Shown one piece after another: positions 34,440 to 46,273 of a stretch of DNA of 64,000 nucleotides. A program made the position numbers and the translations under genes. Within the stretch, counting starts at the first letter, position 1; each line of letters begins with the position of its first letter. The stretch lies in assembly GCA_018340805.1 (NCBI GenBank), contig JACMZG010001913.1:14782897-14846896 (forward strand), in the 5' to 3' direction. The notes below the pieces were generated by a model that saw nothing but the letters and a program-made list of their open reading frames with translations, ran no database searches and was not told the DNA's origin. This DNA is from Microvelia longipes. Taxonomy: Eukaryota > Arthropoda > Insecta > Hemiptera > Veliidae.

Positions 34440-35235
34440 GTTTTTTTAGGTCGACTACTAGGTCATTTTCCTGCAGTTTATTAGGTTTTATTTTATTATT
34501 TTATAATCTGAAAAATTAATGTGACTTTAAATAGGGCCTAGACTAGTTTAGGCTATTCTATGTAGTTTAGGGTATCTATGTAGACCCTGTATTTTATAAA
34601 ATAAAGCGACTATATTTTTTAAAGAGCAATTTAAAGCTATAATTTAAATGGCTATTTTTGTAATTTTTTTTTTGGAAAAATAGGAAAAAGTTATTTTAAA
34701 ATCATCTAAAGAAATATAGTACGAAAAGAATATAAACGGCGTACACATAAAATACGTGAAAATGCTGTCATATAGGTTTTTCCTCCATTCCATAAATAAA
34801 GGAAAAGTGAGCTTTTCGAGATTGGAACGTTTGTTCATTTCCTTTCGGCGAATTTATTCGAACATGACATCCAATACAATAGAACCAGCATGGCACATAG
34901 AATTCAGAAGAATAAATTATTTTATTGATTTATGACAAAATATTGTATTGAAAAAAAAGAAGAAATAAAAAAATTATATTCTATGATTTATAAAAATTTT
35001 TGATCTTTAAAAAATGTAGGAGATTAATGGGATGAAAATTTAAGATTCATTATATTAATACAATTAAAAATAGTATGGTTTAACAGCTCAGGAACACGTC
35101 CTAAAGGATTTATTTTTAGGGCTAAACCAGATTAAATAAAAATTGGGTAGATATTGTTTGTATTTACTTGGAAGATTAATAAATTTGTTTAGTTTTACAA
35201 AACAACTAAAAGCGCAAATAACTTTTATCTTTTGT
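34440..35235. other. AT-rich spacer, nothing recognised
   Basis: No gene or repeat recognised. Confidence 0.45.
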
Positions 35236-35237
35236 TC

Positions 35238-36007
35238 TTTTTCAACAAAGCAATATAGGAAAAGTATTGTGTACTAAAAATCAAAGGCCGACATTTAACT
35301 TGAATTTTTCGTTTTAGGTGCTTTTGGGACTGCATGACAACTTTCACAAAGTTGTCTGTCTGTATGCGTGTGTTTGCCTCTTATCATTATAGCTCCCAGT
35401 GTATGGTGGAGATTGGAAACGTAGTTCAAAAATAAACTTTTTTATCAAGCTGATAGAATTTATAAAATGATTTAATTAGAGTTATTAGAGGGTTTTTATG
35501 AATGAAATCAAATTTTTTTGACATGTTAGGTTATAGTCCGGCAGTGACGTCATTGCAGGAATAAATCACAAGTCATTCATAAAAACGTCAGGTTATAACC
35601 TCCAAATTCGTTTGGTTTTTATATATCGAATTGAATTACCTTATACATTTCTAACATCTTGACCTTTCATGTCTAGTTGAACTATCTTGAAAATAATTGT
35701 TTTCATAACGTCATTAACCAACAATAATAGGTCTACAAAAAAAAAATTGAAAATAGTTTGATCGATTTGAGATGTAGCACTCATGTAGTCTCACATGACT
35801 ATATGAGTTCAATTTTTATTTCATTATCAACATTAGTTAAATTTTCAGGCAATGACAGACATTTTTTTAAAATATTAAAATCAAAAACCTCAAATATTCG
35901 ACTGAGTTTAAATTCAGTACAAGTGTATTATTAATGTAATAAATAAGTACACAAAGTTTTATTTCAACACGACTAGTAGTTAGAGTTAGGCCTGCTTGCA
36001 GGGCTGG
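35238..36007 (+). repeat. Repeat D, most complete copy
   Basis: Runs from CAATATAGGAAAAGTATTGTG through the TG-rich tract (CTGTCTGTATGCGTGTGTTTG), TTATCATTATAGCTCCCAG, CATAACGTCATTAACC, TCATTATCAACATTAGTTAA and AATAAGTACACAAAGTTTTA to the 5S relic; about 770 bp before it. No significant open frame. The segment 35520-35625 contains a locally repeated CATGTTAGGTTATAGTCCGG / AACGTCAGGTTATAACCTCC pair. Confidence 0.7.
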
Positions 36008-36062
36008 GCTACGTCAGAGTTAGGGTCAGTCTCGGATATTTATAAACCGGGTAATTCCCACA
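36008..36062 (+). repeat. 5S rRNA relic at the end of repeat D
   Basis: GCTACGTC, spacer, GGTCAGTCTCGGATATTT, then ACCGGGTAATTCC; this parallels GCAACGTC, GGTTAGTACTTGGATGGG, ACCGCCTGGGAATACC of 5S rRNA. It is the most diverged of the four relics. Unique sequence follows. Confidence 0.55.
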
Positions 36063-36091
36063 GTAGTAGAATTGCTTGTCCGTCCTCACAC

Positions 36092-36114
36092 TGCAGCGGC
36101 ATCATGCCGCTGCA
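36092..36114. other. GC-rich perfect hairpin
   Basis: TGCAGCGGCAT-C-ATGCCGCTGCA, an 11-bp perfect palindrome with one central base, 30 bp after the 5S relic. Function unknown. Confidence 0.8.
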
Positions 36115-36129
36115 TAATGCCATAATTTT

Positions 36130-37860
36130 TGTCAATGTAATGTTGTAATTTTTGTAATGTTTTTTTGTCCATAATTTTGAACTCCTGAAAAAAAAATACG
36201 ACTAATTTTTGTTTGATCACTAATATAACTCATGACTGGCATTGAGCGTCGTGGGAATAAAACGGATGCTATTACTATATAAGGACAAGCAAAAGCAGGG
36301 TAAATCAACTTTGAACTTTGACTAATTATTTTTAATAAATGTCAACCTAAAACCCCACTTTACAAATGGGACCTTATAAAAGCCGGTATCACTTATATAA
36401 AGATTTTTGTTTTGGGTTAATAATAAAAATAGCCGTAAAGCGAAACTAAACATTCTACAAATGTTTTAGAATGAGCATATATTTTATAAAACGCTATGAA
36501 TTTGATTTTCAACCTTTCTTTAGCAATAATTTTTAATATAAGAATATATTAAAATTAAGTTAGACTAATTATATTTAAATTACATAAGAAGAAGTCTTAC
36601 TTAGGTGAAATGGAGCTCCAGTGGAGTCATTCTTTATGGGTGAAAAAATATTTTCTCCACAATAAAATCTAAATTAAATTTATATTTGTGGAAAGACTTC
36701 TCTTTCGCCCGTAAAGTCTTACTTAATTACAAATAATTTTAATGTTATTTAAACTAGGCTATTTGTTTTTCACGACCCTAAAAATGAAGCTACAGTTTTA
36801 CGGCTTTGTATACAAGTGGAAACTATAACATCTATTGGTCATTATGTTAAATCGTTTAGGTCGTTAATTAAAATATTTAAATACAATTTTTAACAAGATT
36901 TTCCTTTTTTTTGTAAACCAAAAAAAAGTATAAAAGAAGTATAAGAATTTCATTTAAGCCATAATTAAAAGGTTTTGAAGAAAAGTGATGAGTCTAAAAC
37001 TTCTTGCTAAACTTGGGGGGTCTCTAACTTTCCAGACCTTGGAGGCATTTGAGTAACTTTATGATAGCAGATAAAATTCCATCGTCCCTTCCAACTATCC
37101 CAAGAATCTATTATTAAAAGTCATTCCTTGCCTCAAGCCCAAAATTTCCTTTCTTCCCTTCCACTTGAGTCTTTGCGGTTTAGGACATTATTTTAAAACG
37201 TCTAAAAATTTCCTACCTAAGTATTAAAGGAATGCCAGAGGAATCATTTTTGAAATATTAACTTTCAAAATTAAAGTGGTTACGGTTACAACAAGTTTAA
37301 AGAAAAGAAGTAGCTCTCGTCGACTCTAGGTAAATTTAAATATAAAAAAAGATAAGTTTCGGCAAGCAGCTATCGGATCCGAGGATTCCCAAATCACTAC
37401 TAGGGTTCCTCAAATGGGCCAGTTCACTATAACTGGTCATACATTTGTAGACCACTCAGCATTTATTATGCTCTATAATAATATAGGTATATACTAATTA
37501 AATTAGAAAGATACTACTTATCACTGATACTTATTAAAATGTAAAACATTTTTACCTTGGAAATTTATCTATTTTTTACACTTGAACCCCACCCCTGGGG
37601 CTATTCTAGCGTTTTTTTACTCTCTCAAATGCCGCTCTACTGATAATCTCTAGAGTTTACGCACACAAAATACAAGGAAGTACCTCTGTACTTCTACCCT
37701 CCCCTTTGCGGGACGCAAAGGTGACTATGTTCATGATTTGTCTATTATAATTTCTTTAGTCTCACTTACTCTGATCTTATTAGTCTCATCTAGCCTGCCA
37801 GATAATAGTTTTCACCAATCTCACAAGTTCCTTTAGTCTTATCAGATACTCGTAATACTC
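36130..37860. other. Spacer, nothing recognised
   Basis: One hairpin CCTTTGCG-GGA-CGCAAAGG at 37701-37720. No gene or repeat recognised. Confidence 0.45.
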
Positions 37861-37869
37861 ATTGCACTG

Positions 37870-38345
37870 TCTAGTCCGGTGCAGCCCGACAGGGATAGAC
37901 GCCGGTAGCAACCCTAAAATTAGTGTCAATAAACCTATTCAAATAGACTTTATCTGAAAGTTAATGTTACGCAGATCACTAGGTGTCTTCCAGAACCAAA
38001 CACCGCATTTTTAATTACCTAGATAATAGTGGGATCAAGAACACTTTCACAGTACATAGCATGAAGGTATTCTTTGCGACCTTCCACCGGACCGCAGAAC
38101 TACTTCTGCTTGAGCAAGAGACACCGGAAACGTGGATCCAAACTTTCCTTGGTAGCAATTAAACCCCGCATTTTACGTAACAGCCAAAAGAAACCAAGTA
38201 AAACCTAGGCTGGATTGACCGGCCTTAATTCAATATTTCCATGGGATTACGTTACAAGATATAACCTTATATAAAACCCTCCCCCGGGTGGATTTGAACC
38301 CTTGACCTCTACGCTTTAACACTCAGCTACCGGTCCTCGGTGTCT
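37870..38345 (-). repeat. Candidate tRNA-derived SINE
   Basis: A comparatively GC-rich block in AT-rich surroundings, starting on the minus strand with a tRNA-like head and followed by about 400 bp of unknown body (for example CTTTGCGACC-type and GCGGTCCGGTGGAAGGTCG segments). No second copy was seen in the window, so family status is inferred. Outer boundaries are uncertain. Confidence 0.4.
38288..38340 (-). pseudogene. tRNA-like sequence with A and B boxes
   Basis: Minus strand: CCGGTAGCTGAGTGTTAAAG (A-box region, TAGCTGAGTG at 38320-38329) and GGGTTCAAATCC (B box at 38290-38300). The spacing between the boxes is about a dozen bases short of a normal tRNA because the anticodon arm is largely missing. 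So it cannot be a working tRNA; it fits a SINE head or a deleted tRNA relic. Confidence 0.6.
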
Positions 38346-40015
38346 ATTATTATTACGAAACAAATTATAATACCTTTTCAATTATCATGCCTATTTTTTC
38401 TGTAACAAACACAATTACTAAAGGTAGAAAACAATTAACAGTGCCATCCTTCAAATATCTCGATAAACATTTAGCTTTATAAAAACATTTACTTAACATA
38501 AATCAAATTTAAAATTTAATGTAAAGAACTAGTAGCGAATAAAATAAAAAATATCGTAATCAGCAATATAATTTTTATAGAAATGCAAAACTAGTAATAA
38601 AATTTGACTAAAGTAACTATAAAATGCAATAAACTATATAAAACTAATAAAAATTTAATTTTGATAAAAAAAATACTAAAATTTATACAGTGCTTAGATT
38701 AAAGCAAGTGAACTAATTACGCTTAAAATTTAAAAGAACAGCATCTAATTTGTTTATTTTAGAGAAGGTGTTGAAAAACTACTAAGGTAAGAAAGATATA
38801 AGAAATGAAAATATTTTATTTAAGTTGATCAAACATTAAAAACGTTTCTTTTATAATTCAGGTATGCACAATTAGACGAATATTCCTTGATGCAATTTAA
38901 AAGACATTTTTTTGCAGGTCCAAAACGTTCAACAGATAAATGTTGCTAGAACAATATTTGGAACTTACGATTCAAAGATGAGATCATTTTAGAAAAAAAG
39001 ATATTTCAAAACACGTCTTTAATGTTATATATTGTAATATAGTGCAAGCATAAAATCACAAAAGAAATAGTTTTCAATTTATGGTACCTCAATTTAGAAC
39101 AAAATATTTTCATTTTCTCACTAATTACTTTGCGTTAAATTTTTTAGAGTACAGCCTAATATGTAATGTGTCCCTCAAATCTACGATACAAGCAATGCCG
39201 CACGATTTATACATTTTTTTAGCGCGCTTTATAATACAATTTAAGCATTAAGTGACTTTATTTTTTTGCCGCAAACGATTTAAAACGATTTTAAAACAAA
39301 ACAAAAAAAGATCAAAAACTATACTTTTTTTAAAATATAAAGTGAATTTTATAAAAAATAGTTTGCAATTTTTTAATTTACTTTTTGTACAAGTTCTATA
39401 ATTGCATTTTATGGTGATTTTACATACCCATGTCGCCTTTATTATATGTCAACGCAAAAAAATTAAATTTTTAAACGTTAGTTTTTAATTTTTTCCGTTG
39501 AAGAGGAACAATAAAACAGAACAAAGAGAACAAAATACATTAGTTATTTCATAAATAAAAATATCAAATATATTAACTAAATTTATATTACTAATAAAAA
39601 TTATAATTTAATATAACAATAAATTATACTGAAAATATAAAAAATAAATGTAAGGACAGACTAATAATTTTTTAAATAAATAACATATAAAAATCTAAGA
39701 ATGAGAAAAAATGTTGTTAACAACACAGTAATCACAACTCATTCTCGTAAAAATAACAGTTATGTTGTGAAGATGCACTCACTGTTGTTAACAAATATTT
39801 ATAAACAAGCAATTAATAAAAATATAATTAATTTATAATAAAAATAATACTAATTTTATTGTTATAAATTCTGTATTAACTAATTCTAACACATTATAAT
39901 ATCAACGAAAAAGATGTAAAACTAATCAAGATAATTAATGGTAAGTCCTTTCTTACTTATCATTATAATCATTAGAGTTAACATAAGACTTTACTTGTCT
40001 CGGGAAGAATATATT
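38346..40015. other. Very AT-rich spacer, nothing recognised
   Basis: Among the most AT-rich stretches of the window. No gene, tandem array or foldback was recognised. Confidence 0.5.
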
Positions 40016-40019
40016 GCAA

Positions 40020-40322
40020 GTCAATTAATTTTATCATCGGTATGAGCAGTTTATTGACTAGTTTTTAGGAAGTAAAAATGCACTTTTCTATTCCCAAGGG
40101 AGAAAAAGTAACATTTTCTTACATGGGAGTAAAGAGTATTTTAGATGGGTATAATTTATAAGGGGATCCAACTTAATTATGTAACATTCTTGGAGTTAAC
40201 GGGGACCCGAAAAAAAAGAATTGGCTTGAAATCTGTTTCAGGCAAAAAAAAGTTCTTTGAAGCAATCATTTTTTAGGAATGACAACTCCAAAATTTATAA
40301 CGGGGACCCGACCCAAATAATT
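40020..40322 (+). repeat. Repeat G, short copy
   Basis: TTTATTGACTAGTTTTTAGGA, TTCCCAAGGGAGAAAAAGTA, then two ACGGGGACCCGA-type units separated by AATCTGTTTCAGGCAAAA. It matches 61530-62035. Confidence 0.65.
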
Positions 40323-40394
40323 AAAAATCAAATGAATAGAAATATAAATGTAAAAATAATAAAATTACGTCAAGAAAAAATCTTTGATAATCTT

Positions 40395-40936
40395 AATTTC
40401 TAGTCAAATGCTTTATCAGCTAACTAAGACCATCTTATTTTTAGTCAAATGCTTTATCAGCTAACTAAGACCTTCTGATTTCTAGTCAAATACTTTATCA
40501 GCTAACTAAGACCTTCTGATTTTAGTCAAATGCTTTATCAGCTAACTAAGACCATGTAAATGCTAACTAAGACCTTATTTCTAGTCAATACTTTATCAGC
40601 TAACTAAGACCTTCTGATTTCTAGTCAATGCTTTATCAGTAACTAAGACCTTCGCTAGTCATATCAGCTAGAATATTTAGTCTGCTTTATCAGCTAACTA
40701 AGACTTTCTGATTTAATCAAATGCTTTATCAGCTAACTAAGACCTTCTGATTTCTAGTCAAATGCTTTATCAGCTAACTAAGACCTTCTGATATTTAGTC
40801 AAATGCTTTATCAGCTAACTAAGACCTTCTGATATTTAGTCAAATGCTTTATCAGCTAACTAAGACTTTCTGATTTCTAATGCTTTATCAGCTAACTTAT
40901 TTCTAGTCAAATGCTTTATCAGCTAACTAAAGACCT
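40395..40936. repeat. 41-bp tandem array
   Basis: About 12-13 units of TTCTAGTCAAATGCTTTATC followed by AGCTAACTAAGACCTTCTGAT. Outer units are regular. The central ones (about 40552-40690) are broken by deletions that remove parts of the unit, including a scrambled CTAGTCATATCAGCTAG stretch. No unique spacers. Confidence 0.9.
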
Positions 40937-40939
40937 ACG

Positions 40940-42240
40940 ATAAATGTATGTACTTTTACGACCATAATCTTTAAAGCTCTCTCCATGAACGACTCAAAAA
41001 ATGTTAGATAGATCTTAAGTCGGTTGAAAAATCGTTCAGGTAACACAAACAGAGCTTTTAATCTTGTAATAAATAGCCAAATCACAATATCCGAATAAAC
41101 TTAGATTATAAAAAGATATACAATTTAAAATTTGATTATTTATCTATAATATTTTCATGCTTAATGTCTAAGTAGTAAGTTTAGAGCTTTTTTAACTTGT
41201 TTAGTTACATCTATTGTTACAAATTAATATAATTTTGCCTTTAAATGTCACACTAAGTAGAAAATAAAAGATGTTCAAAATACCGGCAATAGACAAATCT
41301 AATGGTACAAGTTAAGTTGCTTTTTCTTTGCCTAAGTTTCAGTCAGTCAAAACTGCTCAATGAACCAATAACAAGTATAGGCTAAACGCATCTGAAATAT
41401 TATTAATGCATTCAAATAATTTACTAAAAGTAGATAGACTTCCACGTGACCTAAACCCGAAACTAGAACATAGAGAAGGAAATACTAGAAACATGAATTA
41501 CCAATAAACACGTATGATGTCACTCAACATGAAAATGCTTTTAGTAAACATGTTAATATTTCACAGCATAGGGAAAAGGTCCATATAATTCAGGGAAAAC
41601 AAAGGATAAATAATTAAATACAATATTAAATTCATGTTCGCCTTTAACTTTTGTGTGGTTCTAAAGTTAGAAAAGTTATAAAATAATCAGCAAGAAACAT
41701 CGTTCATAAGATACTTTTATCAAAGAGTTTTAATATTTTATTAACCTTTTGACAGAAAGTTGCCGAGGACAGATTGTCAAACTGTCAAGTTCATATAGAA
41801 AGTTAGCAGTTCAAACTTTCTGTTGTTTATAACTCTGACAAATCAAGCCGCTGAGAAATCTCATCCTTTATTTTTGTTATTTTTGACATAAATCTTATGA
41901 ATTTTATAAAACAGAAATTTACCGAGATAGATTAATGTTAAAAGTTGTTTGTGCGTAATTACTTTCATTAGAATTTCGCAAAACTTATATTGACTTTAGG
42001 AGAAGGAAGGATGGATGAAAATTATTAACGTTATGAAGTTTAGACGAAGGCACGTATAATGAATTCTTAAATGAATTTCTTTAAAATCACTCTTCAGTTC
42101 ATAAAATCAAAATTTAAAATTCTGTCAATATTAAGAAATAGTTAAGCTATATACTTAGGTTTTAATTTCCAACGCCCTAAACAGATTAATACCAGGTTTC
42201 TTTTTCAAAGAAGTGTTGGGCTTTTACCCGGATTGGATAA
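40940..42240. other. AT-rich spacer, nothing recognised
   Basis: No gene or repeat recognised. Confidence 0.45.
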
Positions 42241-42255
42241 TGGTTAAATAGACTA

Positions 42256-42330
42256 AAAAGTCCGCATGTCGGGCGAATTTCCTTTGGAAGCGTGTTTCTG
42301 CGCTTAACAACAATCCTGGTTGAAATGATA
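42256..42330 (+). repeat. Repeat E, partial copy
   Basis: GTCCGCATGTCGGGCGAATT, TCCTTTGGAAGCGTGTTTCT, CTTAACAACAATCCTGGTTG. Nearly the same as 50333-50400. Confidence 0.7.
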
Positions 42331-42384
42331 ATTTTTATAGTTTTTTACATTATATAAGTATACAACTACTAAATAAATAATTCC

Positions 42385-42640
42385 GGCGCGGTGGTCCGCT
42401 GTCAGGCGAATTACATTTAGAATGCGTGTTTCCGTGCTAAACAACCCATTTCTTGCTTATGCAAGAACCATGCCCATTGCGTGGTTCCGTGCTTTAGAAC
42501 CTAAGCAGTTACTCAATTGTCAAGCACTGCTCGTAACTCATTTTGTCTGTATTTTCCAAAGGAAATGCGCATAATTATCCAGTTGGTTGTACAAAACTAT
42601 GCCTCTAAAATTAGAAGTACGCACTATTATTTGCACTAGT
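42385..42640 (+). repeat. Repeat E, long copy
   Basis: Starts CGGCGCGGTGGTCCGCTGTC and continues ATGCGTGTTTCCGTGC, AAGCAGTTACTCAATTGTCA, TGTACAAAACTATGCCTCTA. The beginning looks like a degenerate pol III A box (TGGCNNGGTGG), but no B box follows. It matches 3318-3690 in reverse. Confidence 0.7.
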
Positions 42641-42727
42641 TTGAAGCTTAGTTACTTATCTTTAAGCTTAGTCAGTTATCTTTAAAGGTTTTAGCGCATT
42701 TAGTAGTTAAAAAAACTAGCAATGGTA

Positions 42728-42895
42728 GCCGGAATCAATGGATTTATTATAATCTTAACTCACTCTTGAAGGAGGTTATAATGAAAGAGGTTATGTTACA
42801 AACAGCCCCTGAGAGCCCTAAAATGATGTTTCAGGCCTTCCAATGTATTGAGATAGGCTATGCCCCCTCTAGTATAAATCTCTATGGGAAAACAT
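42728..42895 (+). repeat. Repeat H copy 1
   Basis: CCGGAATCAATGGATTTATT, then CTTGAAGGAGG, AGCCCCTGAGAGCCCTAAAA, GGCTATGCCCCCTCTAGTAT, ending TCTCTATGG. It matches 43118-43205 in part and 63850-64000 in reverse over its whole length. Confidence 0.75.
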
Positions 42896-42960
42896 ACATT
42901 AATTCTTTTAGTATAACCCTATAGAGGTTATACTAAATGAATCACTCTCATTCTCATAGA
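42896..42960. other. Palindromic sequence after repeat H
   Basis: TTAGTATAACC-CTATA-GAGGTTATACTAA folds into a hairpin. The end of repeat H just before it (AGTATAAATCTCTATGG) resembles one side of this hairpin. Confidence 0.55.
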
Positions 42961-43117
42961 GACATTATTTTACTATGAGATTACTATGAGATTGAAAAAG
43001 AACACCTTCCTCTATCAGTATAATTAAATAAACAAAACAAAGTTACTACTACAAACACAAACCAAAGTTGGAACAATGTGCAGGTCGCCGAAAGCAACTG
43101 ATTTAATTACAAAATTA

Positions 43118-43205
43118 CTCTTCGAGGAGGTTTCAATGAGGTTACCCAGGGCCCCTAAGAGTCCCAAAATTATTCTTCAGGCCTATCAATTTATTAATAC
43201 TCTAT
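43118..43205 (+). repeat. Repeat H copy 2, diverged
   Basis: CTCTTCGAGGAGGTTTCAAT, GGTTACCCAGGGCCCCTAAG, CAGGCCTATCAATTTATTAA. The 3' part is missing. Confidence 0.65.
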
Positions 43206-43904
43206 GTATGCAAGTCTAATAAGTAAATTAATCAATAAGTAAAACATACCTTAAAACGTTAATATTTCGAAATGTTTTGTTCAGAACAACTCAACTCAAA
43301 AAAATTGAAATGGCGTCTAATTTTGATTGTTTTTGAAATCACAACATAAACTCTTAGACTGCACTGTGCAACGATCGGAAAAATATGAAATGAAAAACTG
43401 TACCGCTAATACTGCGCAGAACAAACGAATATCAAATAATTGGATGAAATAACTGGACATTTCTTTCAAAAGATAAAACATGAAATTGAATTAAAGTTAG
43501 TTCTATGATGCATACCACAAACAAATCTTTAACACAGTGGTGTTAAAGATTTTACTTAATTAAAATATTAAATAATACTGAAAAATCATTATAATCACGA
43601 CTAAATAATGTGCTTTTGTGTGTATTAAATATTATAACACTTGAAATTCACGGAAAAAAGAATGATACGTTAAAAAACAGACAAAATATAAGTGTGGCAA
43701 ACTTATGAATACTAAATATATCTTGAATGATATTAAATTTCTAAATATAGATTTAAGATTCTGTTTACATTCTTTTTGATACATATTTTAAAATATTTAT
43801 ATTTTAGATCAAAGCAGTGTTCAATCAAAACGTGACGTTATGTTGATTGTTTGTTAAAGGAAAATAATTTTAAAAAGGTTGGCAAGCATGGAACTTAACT
43901 TAAC

Positions 43905-44149
43905 ACAAGAGTCTAGCCCGCAACTGTGCACGGAGAATATATAATGTTTTGACCCAGGTTTAATGTATATGTTGGAGTTTATTTAAACTTGTAATGCGAG
44001 TTTAATCTATTAAATGATTCAGTGTATAAATTTAGTATGTAGAGTAATAAATAAATAAAAATAAAAAATGTAATGTAAACAAAACCTATGTCATAACTTC
44101 ATAATTCCTTAATATTTTTCTCCGTGCACAGTTGCGAGCTAGACTCTTT
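43905..44149. mobile_element. MITE flanked by 10-bp direct repeats
   Basis: Terminal inverted repeats ACAAGAGTCTAGCCCGCAAC then TGTGCACGGAGAA (left) and the near-complement (right). Both sides are flanked by TTAACTTAAC (43895-43904 and 44150-44159). This may be a 10-bp target duplication, or TTAA-type target duplication in a repetitive site. The interior is AT-rich and non-coding. Confidence 0.8.
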
Positions 44150-44214
44150 TTAACTTAACCCCATCTTTAAATATAACGTTACTAGGTAAATAACGTTATT
44201 TGATCATATTTTAA

Positions 44215-44774
44215 TAATAGTTATTTATGCCATAAGGCTGAGAAGTGTGTCTTTATGTAACGACAATTAGATTTACCGACGAGCGAAGCGAGTCGGAAAA
44301 AAATTGCCAAGACATAAAGACATTCTCAGCCGGATGGCATACACTATTTTTTTTGAGGTAGCACTCATTAAATAAACTGCGCTATATACTTAATTGAAAA
44401 AAAAACGTAAAAAAATAAATACATGTTTAATTACAATGAAAAATAAACAAACAAATGACTAATAAACACACAAAAATTGTCAATTAGAACACCTTTTAAA
44501 AACGAAAAAAAATTAGTCTACGAACAAAAACAGAAACAAAATTAACGTTTTTAAAGAAACCTCATGAAGGTTTAACACAGATTGTTTTTTGAACACGCTA
44601 CATTACAGTAATGGCGGCAATATATGAATTACTTTTACGTCCTAGGATTTTTTTACATTCATTATTGTCCTCGGAGGTGAAAAGTACTAAATAACCTCCT
44701 ATAACAATAATGATTGGCTTCTCATCCTAAAAACGGTCCAATAAAGTGCTCAATTACGTACTAACTCAAAAAAA
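44215..44774 (+). repeat. Long inverted repeat, left arm
   Basis: About 560 bp, matching the reverse complement of 47912-48457. It starts TAATAGTTATTTATGCCATA and contains the palindrome CGACGAGCGAAGCGAGTCG, TGCGCTATATACTTAATTG, ACGCTACATTACAGTAATGG and CCTCCTATAACAATAATGAT. The arms differ by scattered substitutions and small indels. No open frame. Confidence 0.85.
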
Positions 44775-44835
44775 ACATATTTTTAAGTACTTAAGTTTTA
44801 TCGTAAAATATCTCAGAAAACCCAATCATTGGTTT

Positions 44836-44962
44836 TTAGCGAATTTCCTTTGGGAATAAAATTCGCTAATGGGATAGGCGTCATGGCGGAAGTCGAACCT
44901 CGGACCACGACACAAATCCGTTTCAGAGGTTCCTAATGACAAAAACATACGTTTCGCACATA
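44836..44962 (+). repeat. Repeat J, left-end fragment
   Basis: TTTAGCGAATTTCCTTTGGG, TAATGGGATAGGCGTCATGG, CCTCGGACCACG, CATACGTTTCGCA. Almost identical to 49505-49622. Confidence 0.7.
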
Positions 44963-45691
44963 CGTTCTTTTATAAAATTTAGGCTCCTTACAAACTAAGT
45001 CTTGTTAATCTATTGAACAAAATTAATAATAAAGAACTAATTTGATGAATACTTGATTATTTATTACATTACGAAGAAACATGTTTTTATTTAATTTAAA
45101 ACTTAAAATATCCAATTTCCAGAAGAAAAAGTATATTTTTATTATAAATTTATGTATTTTTATAAATTTATGTATTTTCTAGAAGGGACATCAATCATGT
45201 AGTATAAAAGATATCATTTGCAGGAAGTGAAAGAAAATCAATAACACGGAGCTACAGATTGCACTCACCATAAGGGCCTTGGTTCATAGAATAATGTTCT
45301 AAACTAACATGATGGCTTTTACATTGAAACAGGAGAACATTTTACAAAAAAGCTTATTAATAGGATTTAAACTTATGCTCGTACATTTTTGAAATTTTTA
45401 GATTCTAAAGCTAGTTAGAGTTTTAGATATGTTGAAAGAAGAAATTTAACTTCGGTACTTGTGTGGCTTAATGATCACTGGCGTAATTAGAGTCACTTGA
45501 AGATTCGGCATTTCCAAATAATGTCGACGATGAGTAACATTTTCATTCGAAATCACGAACGCACCTTCAAAGGAAGCTAAAAGTATATAAGAATAACCCG
45601 AGTTATCAATAGGTTGCACCAGTACAGGAATCTGGACACGTGTGGTGAGGGGTCGCCCAGAAGTGTGTGCAAAATTCGTTTTGCGAAACTT

Positions 45692-45693
<2 letters not shown>

Positions 45694-45766
<73 letters not shown>

Positions 45767-45776
45767 GTGTGTGTGT

Positions 45777-45811
<35 letters not shown>

Positions 45812-45812
45812 T
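45694..45812. repeat. TA and GT compound microsatellite
   Basis: Interrupted (TA)n followed by (GT)n. The open frames over it in both strands are not genes. It lies where copy B of repeat J also has a TA tract. Confidence 0.9.
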
Positions 45813-45869
45813 TCTAGCGAACTTTGTAAACACAAAATCCGTGATTTCTCACTCTCTCTTAAAAACTAA

Positions 45870-46245
45870 GATTTTTAAATCAAACTTAGTACAAAAATCA
45901 ACCCTGGGGGTGATTTTAAACCCTATTCAAAACCAGGTTGTTGTGACGTCATTAACCCGGTTTGCTGAGTCAAAAACTTAGAGTTAATACTTTTTGCCAC
46001 GAAAAAGGTTCGCAATTATGTTTTTGGGAAGCTGAATCATATGAACACGGTCCGCATTCGATACGACAACTCTAAGTCACCATAAAATCGAAATAACTGT
46101 GGAAAATAATAAAAACCTAAAATTAATATTCTAGTAGGGTGTCGTTTGGATGTTTTTCTGGTTGTCGAATTTAATAAAACCGGTTTGGAGTCGATAAGAC
46201 TTCCTAAAGCTAGTGTTGTCGGGTACGAATCTTGGTACCGTTTTT
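45870..46245 (+). repeat. Repeat J copy A
   Basis: Matches 49720-50275 with many differences: TTTTTAAATCAAACTTAGTA, AACCCGGTTTGCTGAG, GAAGCTGAATCATATGAAC, ACGGTCCGCATTCGATACGA, GGGTGTCGTTTGG. It ends in a degenerate B-box-like GGGTACGAATCTTGG and a TTTTTT run. Confidence 0.65.
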
Positions 46246-46273
46246 TACAGTATTTACGTTTATAACTTAAAAA

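Noticed and set aside
42385..42420. Pol III A box at the start of repeat E
   Set aside because: GGCGCGGTGG resembles an A box, but no B box follows within the expected distance in any copy.
45446..45981. Several 67-129-codon frames around 45.7 kb
   Set aside because: Created by the TA and GT microsatellite inside a repeat-rich zone.
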